The position numbers and the translations under genes are program-made. Below the pieces are notes generated by a model. That model was not told where the DNA came from and did not search any database. It saw nothing but the letters and a program-made list of their open reading frames with translations. From positions 372,001-436,000 of the forward strand of contig SHYK01000002.1 in the NCBI GenBank assembly GCA_009692845.1: 64,000 nucleotides of DNA, written 5' to 3'. This document shows positions 17,512-25,411 of this stretch, piece after piece; position 1 is the stretch's first letter; every line of letters begins with the position of its first letter. The DNA is from Chloroflexota bacterium. GTDB lineage: Bacteria; Chloroflexota; UBA6077; SHYK01.

Positions 17512-18963
17512 ATGGAATCGACCAACCTCAACTTCCGCGCTGCCCCCGACGAGGTGCTCAACCTCATTGCTGACTACGTGGACGAATATGTCGTCGAGAG
17601 CCGATTTGCCCTGGACACGGCCCGCCTCTGCCTGATAGACAGCCTCGGCTGCGGTTTCGAGGCGCTGGGGTTCCCGGAGTGCACGAAGCTCCTCGGGCCG
17701 GTGGTTCCAGGCACTGTCGTGCCTGGTGGCGCCCGGGTCCCCGGAACGGCTTACGAACTGGACCCGGTCACCGCGGCGTTCAACCTGGGTACGCTCATCC
17801 GCTGGCTCGACTTCAACGACGCATTTTACGGCGAGACGGTCATCCATCCTTCGGACAACATCGGCACCATCTTGCCCCTCGCCGACTACCTTACTCGGCG
17901 GGAACTGGCGGTTGGCCGAGAGCCTTTGCTTATGCGCGATGTGCTGACCGCCATGGTCAAGGCGTATGAGATCCAGGGTGGGCTGGCGATCGAAAACGAC
18001 TTCAACGCGATGGGCCTGGATCACACGATTACCGTGAAGATATCGGCTTGCGCGATCGCCGCCAAGCTGCTCGGTTGCAACCGTGAAGCGATCGTCAACG
18101 CGGTGTCCCAGGCCTGGGTCGACGGCCAGGCTCTGGCAACCTTTCGGCGGGCACCGAACACCGGCCCCCGCAAGTCCTGGGCAGCCGGCGACGCGGCCAG
18201 TCGCGGCGTCTGGCTGGCTTTCATGGCTCTAAAGGGCGAGGAAGGCGTACCTTCCGCCTTGACCGCCCAGCGGTGGGGTTTCTACGACGTTTTCACCAAC
18301 GGGGCACCGCTGCGGTTCCAACGGCCCTTTGGCACCTACGTGATGGAGAACGTGCTCTTCAAGATCGCCTATCCGACCGCCTTTCACGCCCAGGGGGCAG
18401 TCGAGGCGGCGATCGCCCTGCATCCTCTCGTCGAGGGCAAATTGGAGGAAATTGAGAGCATCGACGTTCGATGCCATCGTTCGGCCATGATCATCCTCAA
18501 CAAGACCGGTCCGCTATACAACTTCGCCGACCGCGATCACTGCTTGCAATACATGATGGCGGTGGGATTGATCTTCGGGAAGCTCACTGCGACGGACTAC
18601 GAGGACGCTTTTGCCGCCGATCCGCGGATCGACCTCGTGCGCGAAAAGATGCGGGTGGTCGAGGACGAGACCTACAGTCGCGACTACCTCGATCCACAGA
18701 AGCGCAGCAACGCGAACTCGATCCAGGTCCACTTCCGGGACGGGGGGAGCACCTCGTTGTCAGAAGTGCTCTATCCGCTCGGCCATCCGCGTCGGCGGGG
18801 GGAGGGCACGCCGTTCCTGATGGAGAAGTTCGAAGAGAACGTCGCGCGGGTGTTCAGGGGCACTCAACGCGAACAGATCCTTCGCGTTTGCCTCGATCAA
18901 CAGCAACTTGAGGCGCTGCCAGTCAACGAGTTCGTTGACCTTTTCACCGTGGTCCCCAAGTAG
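17512..18963 (+). CDS. MmgE/PrpD family protein (2-methylcitrate dehydratase-like)
   Basis: The 483-residue protein shows the MmgE/PrpD pattern: LDTARLCLIDSLGCGFEALG, RWLDFNDAFYGETVIHPSDN, LDHTITVKISACAIAAKLLG, AGDAASRGVWLAFMALKGEEG, and FKIAYPTAFHAQGAVEAAI. Family members are dehydratases or isomerases of tricarboxylic-type acids (2-methylcitrate, cis-aconitate). Together with the HpcH-type aldolase and two MFS carriers it suggests organic-acid catabolism, but the substrate is not evident and no methylcitrate synthase is nearby. No ribosome site is visible, consistent with a near-leaderless message. Confidence 0.9.
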   Translation: MESTNLNFRAAPDEVLNLIADYVDEYVVESRFALDTARLCLIDSLGCGFEALGFPECTKLLGPVVPGTVVPGGARVPGTAYELDPVTAAFNLGTLIRWLDFNDAFYGETVIHPSDNIGTILPLADYLTRRELAVGREPLLMRDVLTAMVKAYEIQGGLAIENDFNAMGLDHTITVKISACAIAAKLLGCNREAIVNAVSQAWVDGQALATFRRAPNTGPRKSWAAGDAASRGVWLAFMALKGEEGVPSALTAQRWGFYDVFTNGAPLRFQRPFGTYVMENVLFKIAYPTAFHAQGAVEAAIALHPLVEGKLEEIESIDVRCHRSAMIILNKTGPLYNFADRDHCLQYMMAVGLIFGKLTATDYEDAFAADPRIDLVREKMRVVEDETYSRDYLDPQKRSNANSIQVHFRDGGSTSLSEVLYPLGHPRRRGEGTPFLMEKFEENVARVFRGTQREQILRVCLDQQQLEALPVNEFVDLFTVVPK

Positions 18964-19112
18964 AGCCCGCCTTTTGTTGCATCCCCTGGGGCGGACCCGA
19001 ACGCCGCTCCCACCGCTTCGGACACCAACCCAGGACCTTCCTCAACTACAATGCGGGCGTTGTTCTTTGTGTCCTGGCTACACATTAGACTCGCGAGAAA
19101 ACGGAGGCAAAC

Positions 19113-19979
19113 GTGGCAGCTGACCTACCGCGACTCAATAGCATCATCAAGGCCCTCGAAGGGGGCCAGGTCGCTTTCATCTCCGGGGATCCAGACGCCG
19201 CGGGTGGCGGTCAGTTCGATGGGGCCATCTACGAGATGGAGCATGGCCGCTACAACATCGACGAGCTGTACTACGGCCTGCTGGGGCTGCTCAATCCACG
19301 ACGGATTGCTCAGACGGGGAGCGTCGCACCCGCTGTAACCCCCATCGTCCGCATTCCCCCGAATTCAGGCGAAGCCAATTGGATCGCCAAGCAAGTGCTG
19401 GATATCGGCGTGTACGGGATTGTGTGGCCGCACATCGACACGGTGCAGGACGCCTACAACGCGGTAGCTGCGATGCGCTATGCCAAGCGTGAGGGTCATT
19501 CGCGGCGGGAGCCGCTGGGCGTGCGCGGCGATTCACCCGGAACCGCTGTGAAATACTGGGGCATCACCCAGCAAGAGTATTACGATCGGGCGGACGTCTG
19601 GCCGCTCGATCCGAATGGCGAGCTGCTCTGCGCCTTAATGATCGAGAGCACCCGGGGCATCAAGAACCTGCCCGAAATCCTGAAAGAGGTGCCGGGAATC
19701 AGTGTCATCATCGTCGGTGAGGGAGATTACTCCCAGGAGCTGGGCTTCCCGCGCCAGTACGACCATCCAGAGGTGCTCGCTGGAGTCCACCAGATTCGTG
19801 ATACGTGTCTTGAGGCGAAAATCCCGGTTGGCTTCTGGCACACCAACGAGGCAAACGTCGAGAGCCTCATCGCAGAGGGCTACCGCTACTTGATGGCCGG
19901 CCCCTCGCGCAGCTACGGCGTCGTGAACAAGGGCCGGACGGCGGCCGGCCGAGAGCCAGTGACCGCTGCTAGAGGGTAG
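19113..19979 (+). CDS. HpcH/HpaI aldolase / citrate lyase family protein
   Basis: GTG 19113 has GGAGG six bases upstream and gives 288 residues with the TIM-barrel HpcH/HpaI pattern: GQFDGAIYEMEHGRYN, TPIVRIPPNSGEANWIAKQVLD, GIVWPHIDTVQDA, CALMIESTRGIKNLPEIL (metal Glu) and VIIVGEGDYSQELGF (metal Asp). The family cleaves or forms C-C bonds of 2-oxo or CoA-linked acids. The gene follows the PrpD-like gene by 150 bases and ends in its own terminator. Confidence 0.87.
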   Translation: MAADLPRLNSIIKALEGGQVAFISGDPDAAGGGQFDGAIYEMEHGRYNIDELYYGLLGLLNPRRIAQTGSVAPAVTPIVRIPPNSGEANWIAKQVLDIGVYGIVWPHIDTVQDAYNAVAAMRYAKREGHSRREPLGVRGDSPGTAVKYWGITQQEYYDRADVWPLDPNGELLCALMIESTRGIKNLPEILKEVPGISVIIVGEGDYSQELGFPRQYDHPEVLAGVHQIRDTCLEAKIPVGFWHTNEANVESLIAEGYRYLMAGPSRSYGVVNKGRTAAGREPVTAARG

Positions 19980-19993
19980 GAGTTCAGCGGGTC

Positions 19994-20029
19994 AAATGAG
20001 CCCGCCACCATTTGGTGGCGGGCTCATTT
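19994..20029 (+). terminator. Intrinsic terminator, possibly bidirectional
   Basis: A perfect 16-bp stem (AAATGAGCCCGCCACC and its complement) with an ATTT loop lies 14 bases after the aldolase stop. The A/T ends permit use in both directions, including for the remnant gene on the minus strand. Confidence 0.85.
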
Positions 20030-20096
20030 ACATAAGGGGAGAGACGAGAGATTCGCTTTCCCTCCTACTGCTACTTCTTCGACCTCACGTGTGCGG

Positions 20097-20760
20097 CTAA
20101 CGTTTCCGCGCGATGAATTGCCGGATCAACTGCACCCCTCGATCGATGTGTTCCTAGCGCCAGTGTTCGTCGCCCCGGTGGGACATTCCAGGAAAAAGCT
20201 CTAGTTCGCGGGCGCCGCTCCAGACCTGATAAGCGACCTTGAAACGCTCCTGCGTCTCCCATGGGACGTTGTCGTCCTCAATACCGTGGATGATCAGGGT
20301 GGGGGGGGCATCTCGACGCCTTCACCACGCCCAAGCAACTCCTGAGGATTCCCTTTCTCGCATCTGCTCCACCCCGCCGAAGAAACGCTCTGTGCTCTTC
20401 ACGAGTCCGTCCTTGCCGGCGTCCTGAGCGAACAGATAGCGGGCGTATGGGTCGAAGATGGGCCAGCAGCCGACCACATACTTCAGGCTGGCGTCGACTC
20501 CGGCGTGCTCCGGAAGAGGAGTCGCGGTGAACATGCGGTCGCGGGGTCGCATGGCGCTGAGCATCACCTGGTGGCCGTCACTGGAGAAGTCGATCCCGCC
20601 CAGGGACGAAGCGACTGCGTTCCATTCCGCCGCATTGGCTTTGACCCACCGTGGGCCAAAATCAACGTCTTCGATGCTCGCCGGGGGCCCCATTCCTTCA
20701 TCCATGTCGAGATCCGCAACCAGGGAAGTTTCACCGCCGGGCGGGGTAGGAACAAACCAA
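20097..20760 (-). pseudogene. Remnant of an alpha/beta hydrolase (prolyl-oligopeptidase-like)
   Basis: The minus strand encodes DGHQVMLSAMRPRDRMF, YVVGCWPIFDPYARYLFAQ and, in a second frame, TLIIHGIEDDNVPWETQERF, FPGMSHRGDEHWR and HIDRGVQLIRQFIARKR, the C-terminal two thirds of an alpha/beta hydrolase with its Asp (IEDDNVP) and His (GMSHRG) regions. Three lesions are visible: no 5' end (the sequence stops near 20760), a frame change at a run of eight G at 20301-20308, and an in-frame TAG after EHWR (likely CAG to TAG). It is non-functional unless the assembly is poor here. Confidence 0.7.
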
Positions 20761-20829
20761 CCTAACGCGCATGGGCTTCTAAGCTTTGGAATACGCCAGC
20801 ATTACAGCGACCGCCCTGGCTGGCAACTG

Positions 20830-22056
20830 CTAGGAGGGAGCGCTCGATCGGGCTGGCCGGCGCGGCTTTCCAACCATGGCGTGAAGCGTGAGTCCCGAGA
20901 GAACCAGCCCGGAAACGATGAAGAATAGGACGGTGTAACTGCCGGTTCGGTCCACCAGCCCGGCCAGCAGCAATGGGACAGTCGCGCTGGACAGGCCTTG
21001 CAGGGCCTGGCTCATACCGGTGATGGTTCCCACCGCAGTTCGCCCGAAGTACTCGGGCCAGATTTGTAGCTGCAGCACCAGATTCCCTCCGAAGCCCAGG
21101 CCCAGGACCACCGCAGCCACATACGCCCACACGACGGACTGCGCGAAGGCCAGGAGCAGCGTTGCACTGAGCAGGAGCACTCCCCACAAAAGGACGACCC
21201 GGCGGACCGTGCCCAGGCGGGTGATCGCCGGGCCCCAGAACGCCAATCTGGAGATCACCTGCATCGCACTCACCACGACCACCGCGGCCGCGGCGCCGGT
21301 TGGATCGAGGCCTTTGCTCGTGAGATAGGGGTACATGAACACCATCGAGACGTTGGGGGAGAGCAAGATGAGCGCCATTCCGGCGGCCACCATCCAGAAT
21401 GCGCCACTGTGCAGCGCCTCGGACGCGGTCCAATCCTCGTCATCGACGATCACATCTGGACTGGGCATCGACCCGTCAGCGGGCGTCTCGACCGGAGCGT
21501 CCCCATCCGTGCGGAGTCCTATATCCTCTGGTCTGCGGCGGACGATCATCGCCAGCGGAATCGGGCCGAGACCCAGGGCGAGTGCCGCCAGGCCCATCCA
21601 GCCCGCCCGCCAACCGAAGGCTCCAATGAAGACGGCCAGCAGCGGAGGAAGCAGGACGTTGCCGACCGGTGGGCCCATCGCGGTAATACTGTAGGCGGTC
21701 GCCCGCCGACGGCGGAACCACTGGGCGACCATGGCGCCGGGTCCGACGCTGGTGAGTGCCGAGCGAGAAATCCCACAGATGACGCCAAGCGCGACATAGA
21801 ACTGCCAGGGCTCTTGCACCTGACTAGTGGCAATCAGCGCCAGACCGAGGACCACCACACTTGTCACCAGGACGAGCCGCGGGCCACGTTTGTCGACGAT
21901 GCGGCCAAGGAATGGAGCGGAGAACGAGCTCGTGATCGCGGCGATGCTGGAACCGGCGACGATTGTGCTTCGCGACCAGTCGAGATCGGCACTCATGGCC
22001 GGTAAGAAGATGCTGAAAGTGAATCCGCCGCTGCTTGCCCCAATAAAGAAGCTCAA
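20830..22056 (-). CDS. MFS transporter (OxlT/monocarboxylate-type)
   Basis: A 12-helix MFS carrier of 408 residues from TTG 22056. The loop 2-3 motif GRIVDKRGPRLVL and the central loop RRRPEDIGLRTDGDA match the oxalate/formate and monocarboxylate antiporter-like group. Homology clearly starts earlier: in frame upstream to 22110 the sequence is LKRIRKPFYGWYIVGTAF, the usual first helix, yet no ATG, GTG or TTG precedes it before a TGA at about 22120. Either a rare start (CTG 22110) is used or a base has been lost near GTGTCTGG. The likely substrate is a carboxylate, by context with the PrpD and aldolase genes. Confidence 0.88.
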   Translation of the reverse strand: MSFFIGASSGGFTFSIFLPAMSADLDWSRSTIVAGSSIAAITSSFSAPFLGRIVDKRGPRLVLVTSVVVLGLALIATSQVQEPWQFYVALGVICGISRSALTSVGPGAMVAQWFRRRRATAYSITAMGPPVGNVLLPPLLAVFIGAFGWRAGWMGLAALALGLGPIPLAMIVRRRPEDIGLRTDGDAPVETPADGSMPSPDVIVDDEDWTASEALHSGAFWMVAAGMALILLSPNVSMVFMYPYLTSKGLDPTGAAAAVVVVSAMQVISRLAFWGPAITRLGTVRRVVLLWGVLLLSATLLLAFAQSVVWAYVAAVVLGLGFGGNLVLQLQIWPEYFGRTAVGTITGMSQALQGLSSATVPLLLAGLVDRTGSYTVLFFIVSGLVLSGLTLHAMVGKPRRPARSSAPS

Positions 22057-22380
22057 AAACGCGGTTCCAACGATGTACCAGCCGTAGAACGGCTTCCGAA
22101 TGCGCTTCAGCCAGACACCTCAGTAAGGGGATGTGTGCCATCCCGGGCCGACAGATCCGGGAGACCGTATCAACGATGCTACGTGACGTGGGCCTGGTGA
22201 AGAACCGCCAGCGAGGGCTCAGAACGGATGGAAATGCCCTCGGTGCCACGGGGGACCGTAGAGTCATGTCCCGCCCATGCTACGACGCGGCGTTCGTCGA
22301 TGTCGGCTGGTTTCGTGTTCATGCGTTCGAACCCGAGTGACATTGCGAGTGATCATATCGCCCCACCGTTGGGGACGCAC

Positions 22381-22608
22381 TCAGACCAAAGGGCCCCATT
22401 GCAAAAGGCTCCCGGGCGGTGGAGCTGGCTTACCCGCTGCGCGCGATTGCCACGAGCCTGTCGCGGGCCAGCCCACTCCCTGTTGCCCACGCAGCTCATC
22501 GTGCCGACGGACCGGGCCCTTCATTGCCTCTGGGTGAGCCTCCCGGAGTCGTGTGCTGCCCTCGATGTCGATCATCAAGAAACACACTGTTCCGCTCGGC
22601 GGGTGCAT
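22381..22608 (-). pseudogene. 5' fragment of a class III adenylate/guanylate cyclase gene
   Basis: ATG 22608 has AAGGAAGG upstream and gives MHPPSGTVCFLMIDIEGSTR, then LREAHPEAMKGPVRRHDEL, the exact start of class III cyclase domains in multidomain regulators, including the metal Asp of DIEGST. After about 40 residues the similarity ends and the frame closes at 22381. Neither remaining frame restores the cyclase. The rest of the 690-base gap between the two divergent MFS genes (22111-22380 and 22609-22798) holds nothing else I can name. Confidence 0.55.
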
Positions 22609-22798
22609 AATCCTCCCTTCCTTCTACTTAGCTGCGGCCAGGAGCCGTACTGTGCCTTGGCCGCAATTGTCTTTGATCTCTCCCGGAAAGCGCCCCAAAA
22701 AGAGGCCGGCCGGGGGCCGTTATCAGCCGAGACGGGACGGAAGAACAGCCATTTAGGACCAGAGGCAGAATCTCGCAAAAAGTCCTCGGTGGAAGCCC

Positions 22799-24217
22799 TT
22801 GGCAGGGTCTCCTCGCGGTCTGGAAGGGCAGCGGAACACGACTCAGCAACCGTCGAGGCTCAGGTTCCCGTTCTACTATGGGTGGGTGATAGTCGGGGTC
22901 GTGGCGATCGCCGGTTTCACCGAGACGGCGGAGTTCTTCCCCGTGCTGAGCGTGCTACTCAAGCCGATGACCGAGGAGTTCGGTTGGAGCCGCACGGAGT
23001 TCACCCTCGCCACCAGTGCGGGTACCCTGGCGGGCGGGATCGCCGGACCCCTGGTTGGCGCCTACGTCGACCGGATCGGTGCACGGATGATCCTGCTCGT
23101 GGGGTTCTCGATTCTGGGCGCCACCATGCTGGCCATGGCTTTCATTACCGAGCTGTGGCAATTCTCGGTGCTCCAGATCATCGGGCGGTTCATCGCGCTC
23201 GGTGTCATCAGTCTGGCCCTCTCGATCATGATCCCCAAGTGGTTTGTCACCAAGCGCGCCCGAGCGGTCGCTATTAGTGGGATGGGTGGCCGGCTCGGCC
23301 AGTCCTTGAGCCCAATCTACGTGCAACTGCTGGTCACGGCGTACAGCTGGCGGGTGGCGACAGTGGTGGCGGGACTGCTCGTGCTGGTCGTCACTCTGCT
23401 CCCGGTTGGCCTATTCGTGCGGCGCCAGCCGGAGGATATTGGCCTCCTGCCGGATGGCGTGACTCCCGAGCAACGGGCCCGCCAGGAGGCGGCCGCCCAG
23501 GCGGCCGGCAAGCCGATCAGGCAGGACATCTCGTTCACCTTGCGGCAGGTAGCCCGGATGCCGGCCTTCTACCTTCTCCTTTGCGCCCAGATTGCCGGCA
23601 CGCTCGTCGGCCCGGCACTCAACCTGCACATGGTGCCGTACTTCACCGACAAGGGGATGTCGACGGCCGTAGCTCTCGCTACGCTCACCGCGCTCTTCCT
23701 CAGCGGGGCGCTCGGCTCACTGGCGTTTGGCTTTCTGGCGGAATGGTTTGGGATCAAAGCCGTAGTGACGGTCGACTACGTGCTGATGGGCTTAGGTTTC
23801 GGCTTCCTGCTTCTCGTCGACTCGGCCGAGATGGCGATCCTGTGGGGCGTGTTTATGGGCATCATGCAAGGCGGCGGTGGGACCCTAAACCAGGTGCTGT
23901 TCGCCGACTATTTTGGGCGCGGTTCGATCGGATCGATCCGGGGCGCCATCACGCCCGTGCAGCTTGCCGCCAACGCTGTCGGCCCACTCGCGGCATCACT
24001 CGCATTCGACCACTACGGGAACTACGTGGCGGTGTTCCTAGCGTTCGGCATTTTGCGGCTCGTGTCCGGTGGTTTCATTCTCCTCGCCAAGCCACCGGCT
24101 GGCTCGGCAGCCGATCTCATGGCGCGGGGGCGGACGCTCCAGAGCGGCCAATCGGCGGATCAACCCGAAGGTTCAGACCCTCAGGTGCAGCGGGCTAAGC
24201 ACCCCGACGCGGAATAA
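22799..24217 (+). CDS. MFS transporter (OxlT/monocarboxylate-type)
   Basis: A 472-residue MFS carrier starting at TTG 22799. The first helix begins FPFYYGWVIVGVVAIAGF, the same YGW signature as the divergent carrier at 20830, and the central loop VRRQPEDIGLLPDGVTPEQ is again closely similar, so the two are probably paralogues. Loop 2-3 reads GAYVDRIGARMIL. The hydrophilic tail of about 40 residues (SGQSADQPEGSDPQ) is disordered. Substrate unknown, likely an organic acid. Confidence 0.88.
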   Translation: MAGSPRGLEGQRNTTQQPSRLRFPFYYGWVIVGVVAIAGFTETAEFFPVLSVLLKPMTEEFGWSRTEFTLATSAGTLAGGIAGPLVGAYVDRIGARMILLVGFSILGATMLAMAFITELWQFSVLQIIGRFIALGVISLALSIMIPKWFVTKRARAVAISGMGGRLGQSLSPIYVQLLVTAYSWRVATVVAGLLVLVVTLLPVGLFVRRQPEDIGLLPDGVTPEQRARQEAAAQAAGKPIRQDISFTLRQVARMPAFYLLLCAQIAGTLVGPALNLHMVPYFTDKGMSTAVALATLTALFLSGALGSLAFGFLAEWFGIKAVVTVDYVLMGLGFGFLLLVDSAEMAILWGVFMGIMQGGGGTLNQVLFADYFGRGSIGSIRGAITPVQLAANAVGPLAASLAFDHYGNYVAVFLAFGILRLVSGGFILLAKPPAGSAADLMARGRTLQSGQSADQPEGSDPQVQRAKHPDAE

Positions 24218-24293
24218 TGTGGATCGAGATCGCCATCCCGGACTGGTCACAAGCTCATTGGCGCCGTGCCCTGGCGGCTCCTCTTACCTAAGT

Positions 24294-24313
24294 GGTGGAG
24301 ACGGGGGAGAGTT
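24294..24313. repeat. attL-like copy of the tmRNA 3' end
   Basis: GGTGGAGACGGGGGAGAGTT is an exact 20-base direct repeat of 24878-24897. On the minus strand it is the tmRNA acceptor end plus part of the T arm. With base 24293 it encodes an intact CCA terminus, whereas the tmRNA itself now ends ACCC. This is what integration into ssrA would leave as the displaced chromosomal end. Confidence 0.7.
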
Positions 24314-24413
24314 TGTCTCCCTCCTACCAACTGCCGGAATTCATCATCAACCGGCACTTTGAAGTGCTATTGATAATCGAGCCGGACGAGATACCGGTCG
24401 AAGTGCGACTGAG

Positions 24414-24671
24414 ATGGTACGCATACTCAAACTGACGCCCGCCGAAGTGGAGGCAGTGAAGCGCCGGATGTCCAGGATCGACCTTGGCGAGTACCTTGAA
24501 TTGCTGGGGGCGTTCGCACTAGGCGACTGGGGACGAGTTGAATTGGAAGGGGCCGAGACTGAGCGCGTCGTGAAGCGGCGGCTGACGATGGCCGCAAAAG
24601 AACGTGGGTTCAAACTCCGATATCGCTCCGTTAGGGAAGTGGATGGAGGCATCGTGTTCCGCGTCTTGTGA
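24414..24671 (+). CDS. Small protein of unknown function in the tmRNA island remnant
   Basis: The 85-residue frame MVRILKLTPAEVEAVKRRMS ... ends RYRSVREVDGGIVFRVL. It has a balanced, protein-like composition, an N-terminal helix pair and a basic beta-rich end, but no motif I recognise. There is no clear ribosome site. It is the only whole frame inside the 0.58-kb segment bounded by the 20-base repeats, so it is either a cargo gene or part of the integration module. Confidence 0.5.
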   Translation: MVRILKLTPAEVEAVKRRMSRIDLGEYLELLGAFALGDWGRVELEGAETERVVKRRLTMAAKERGFKLRYRSVREVDGGIVFRVL

Positions 24672-24701
24672 GTATGGCATTGGCCTAGCGTACAGCATTG
24701 A

Positions 24702-24899
24702 CCGTGCCAGGGAAGCAACGCTGCGCTCAGTCGCAAAGCCCTGATCGATGCAGTCTATGTGGACCTTGATGGCCGAGTCGTGGCAATCGCGCCCAAGACG
24801 GCCATGGCGCCGCTCTTTGCAGCCCTCGCGCTGCGGCCTGAGACTGGGGTGTCTCTAACGGCCGCAGCGGTCGGTAGGGTGGAGACGGGGGAGAGTTGA
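24702..24899 (+). pseudogene. Possible C-terminal remnant of a site-specific recombinase
   Basis: This frame carries SRKALIDAVYVDLDGRVVAI, then APKTAMAPLFAAL, and ends VGRVETGES at TGA 24899, inside the repeat copy. The pattern VYVD..RVVAI.PK..MAPLF resembles the extreme C terminus of some large serine recombinases. A stop at 24699 cuts off anything upstream. An integrase gene ending in or beside its attachment site is the usual arrangement in integrative elements. The assignment rests on a short segment only. Confidence 0.35.
24878..24897. repeat. attR-like repeat within the tmRNA 3' end
   Basis: Second copy of GGTGGAGACGGGGGAGAGTT, 584 bases from the first. It forms the 3' acceptor strand and part of the T stem-loop of the functional tmRNA gene. 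Confidence 0.7.
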
Positions 24900-25231
24900 A
24901 CTCCCCGTCCAAAGCGAGTCAACCGGCGATATGCTCCAGGCGTAGTCAGTGATTTGTCTCCTCGCCTTCTGGCCGCCCACTGACAGGCTTCCTTTGGGCC
25001 AACCGGCTTTAGCTTACCCACGACCCGAGCCGGTGTCAGGTCGCGTAGCACCTCAGCTTATCGTCGCTCCGTCAAGACCCACTGAAGAGAGGCCCTGGGG
25101 AACGTCGCCGCTTATGCGGCGAGAGCGTATTCGGTGTTGCCAGTTACTGGCTTGTCCCCTTTTTTACGAGTGAGAGACGAACTCGGCCTGCAATCGCCCA
25201 ATCTCCTCCTTTGTCGATACCCAGCGTCCCC
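24880..25231 (-). ncRNA. ssrA: tmRNA (transfer-messenger RNA)
   Basis: The RNA begins GGGGACGCTGGGTATCGACA at 25231 and ends CGTCTCCA at 24880. The termini pair as a 7-bp acceptor stem (GGGGACG with CGTCTCC, one G-U). The T arm GGGAG-TTCAACT-CTCCC is next to it at the 3' side. In the middle, after CTCGTAAAAAAGGGGACA, the tag frame GGC AAC ACC GAA TAC GCT CTC GCC GCA TAA (25141-25112) encodes GNTEYALAA, with the typical ALAA end; a hairpin formed by CGCCGC and GCGGCG surrounds the stop. Length of 352 nt is normal. CCA is not encoded (ACCC follows). It rescues stalled ribosomes with SmpB, whose gene lies 2.4 kb away on the same strand. Confidence 0.92.
25112..25141 (-). other. tmRNA proteolysis-tag reading frame
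   Basis: Ten codons including TAA encode GNTEYALAA. By comparison with the Thermus tmRNA, where the tag follows ACTGCC, the resume codon should be GGC at 25141-25139. The complete tag would be Ala plus this nonapeptide; the ALAA end is the protease recognition signal. Confidence 0.8.
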
Positions 25232-25250
25232 TGGGGATACGCGTACAACT

Positions 25251-25256
25251 ATTGTA
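25251..25256 (-). promoter_or_regulatory. Candidate -10 box of ssrA
   Basis: TACAAT on the minus strand lies 19 bases before the mature tmRNA 5' end, a distance compatible with a short RNase P-removed leader. The -35 region is weak (TATGTC at 17-base spacing). Confidence 0.35.
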
Positions 25257-25411
25257 ACGCAGAATTGGAAGTCGACATAATACTTCCGAATGCACCCGGG
25301 AGCGCGAGCAACGTTGCACCGACGGACGGTGGCCCTTCCAAGTGCTCCAGCTACGAAGGACCTGGGTCAACTAGCCCCCGAGCAAGCCCGACGAATCTTG
25401 GGCCCTGAACG

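Noticed and set aside
22310-22340. GTTCGAACCCGA resembling a tRNA T arm
   Set aside because: The flanking bases do not form a T stem and no acceptor or anticodon arm is nearby.
22228-23277. 349-codon plus-strand frame across the MFS promoter
   Set aside because: Overlaps the cyclase stub and the MFS start in another frame; composition is not protein-like.
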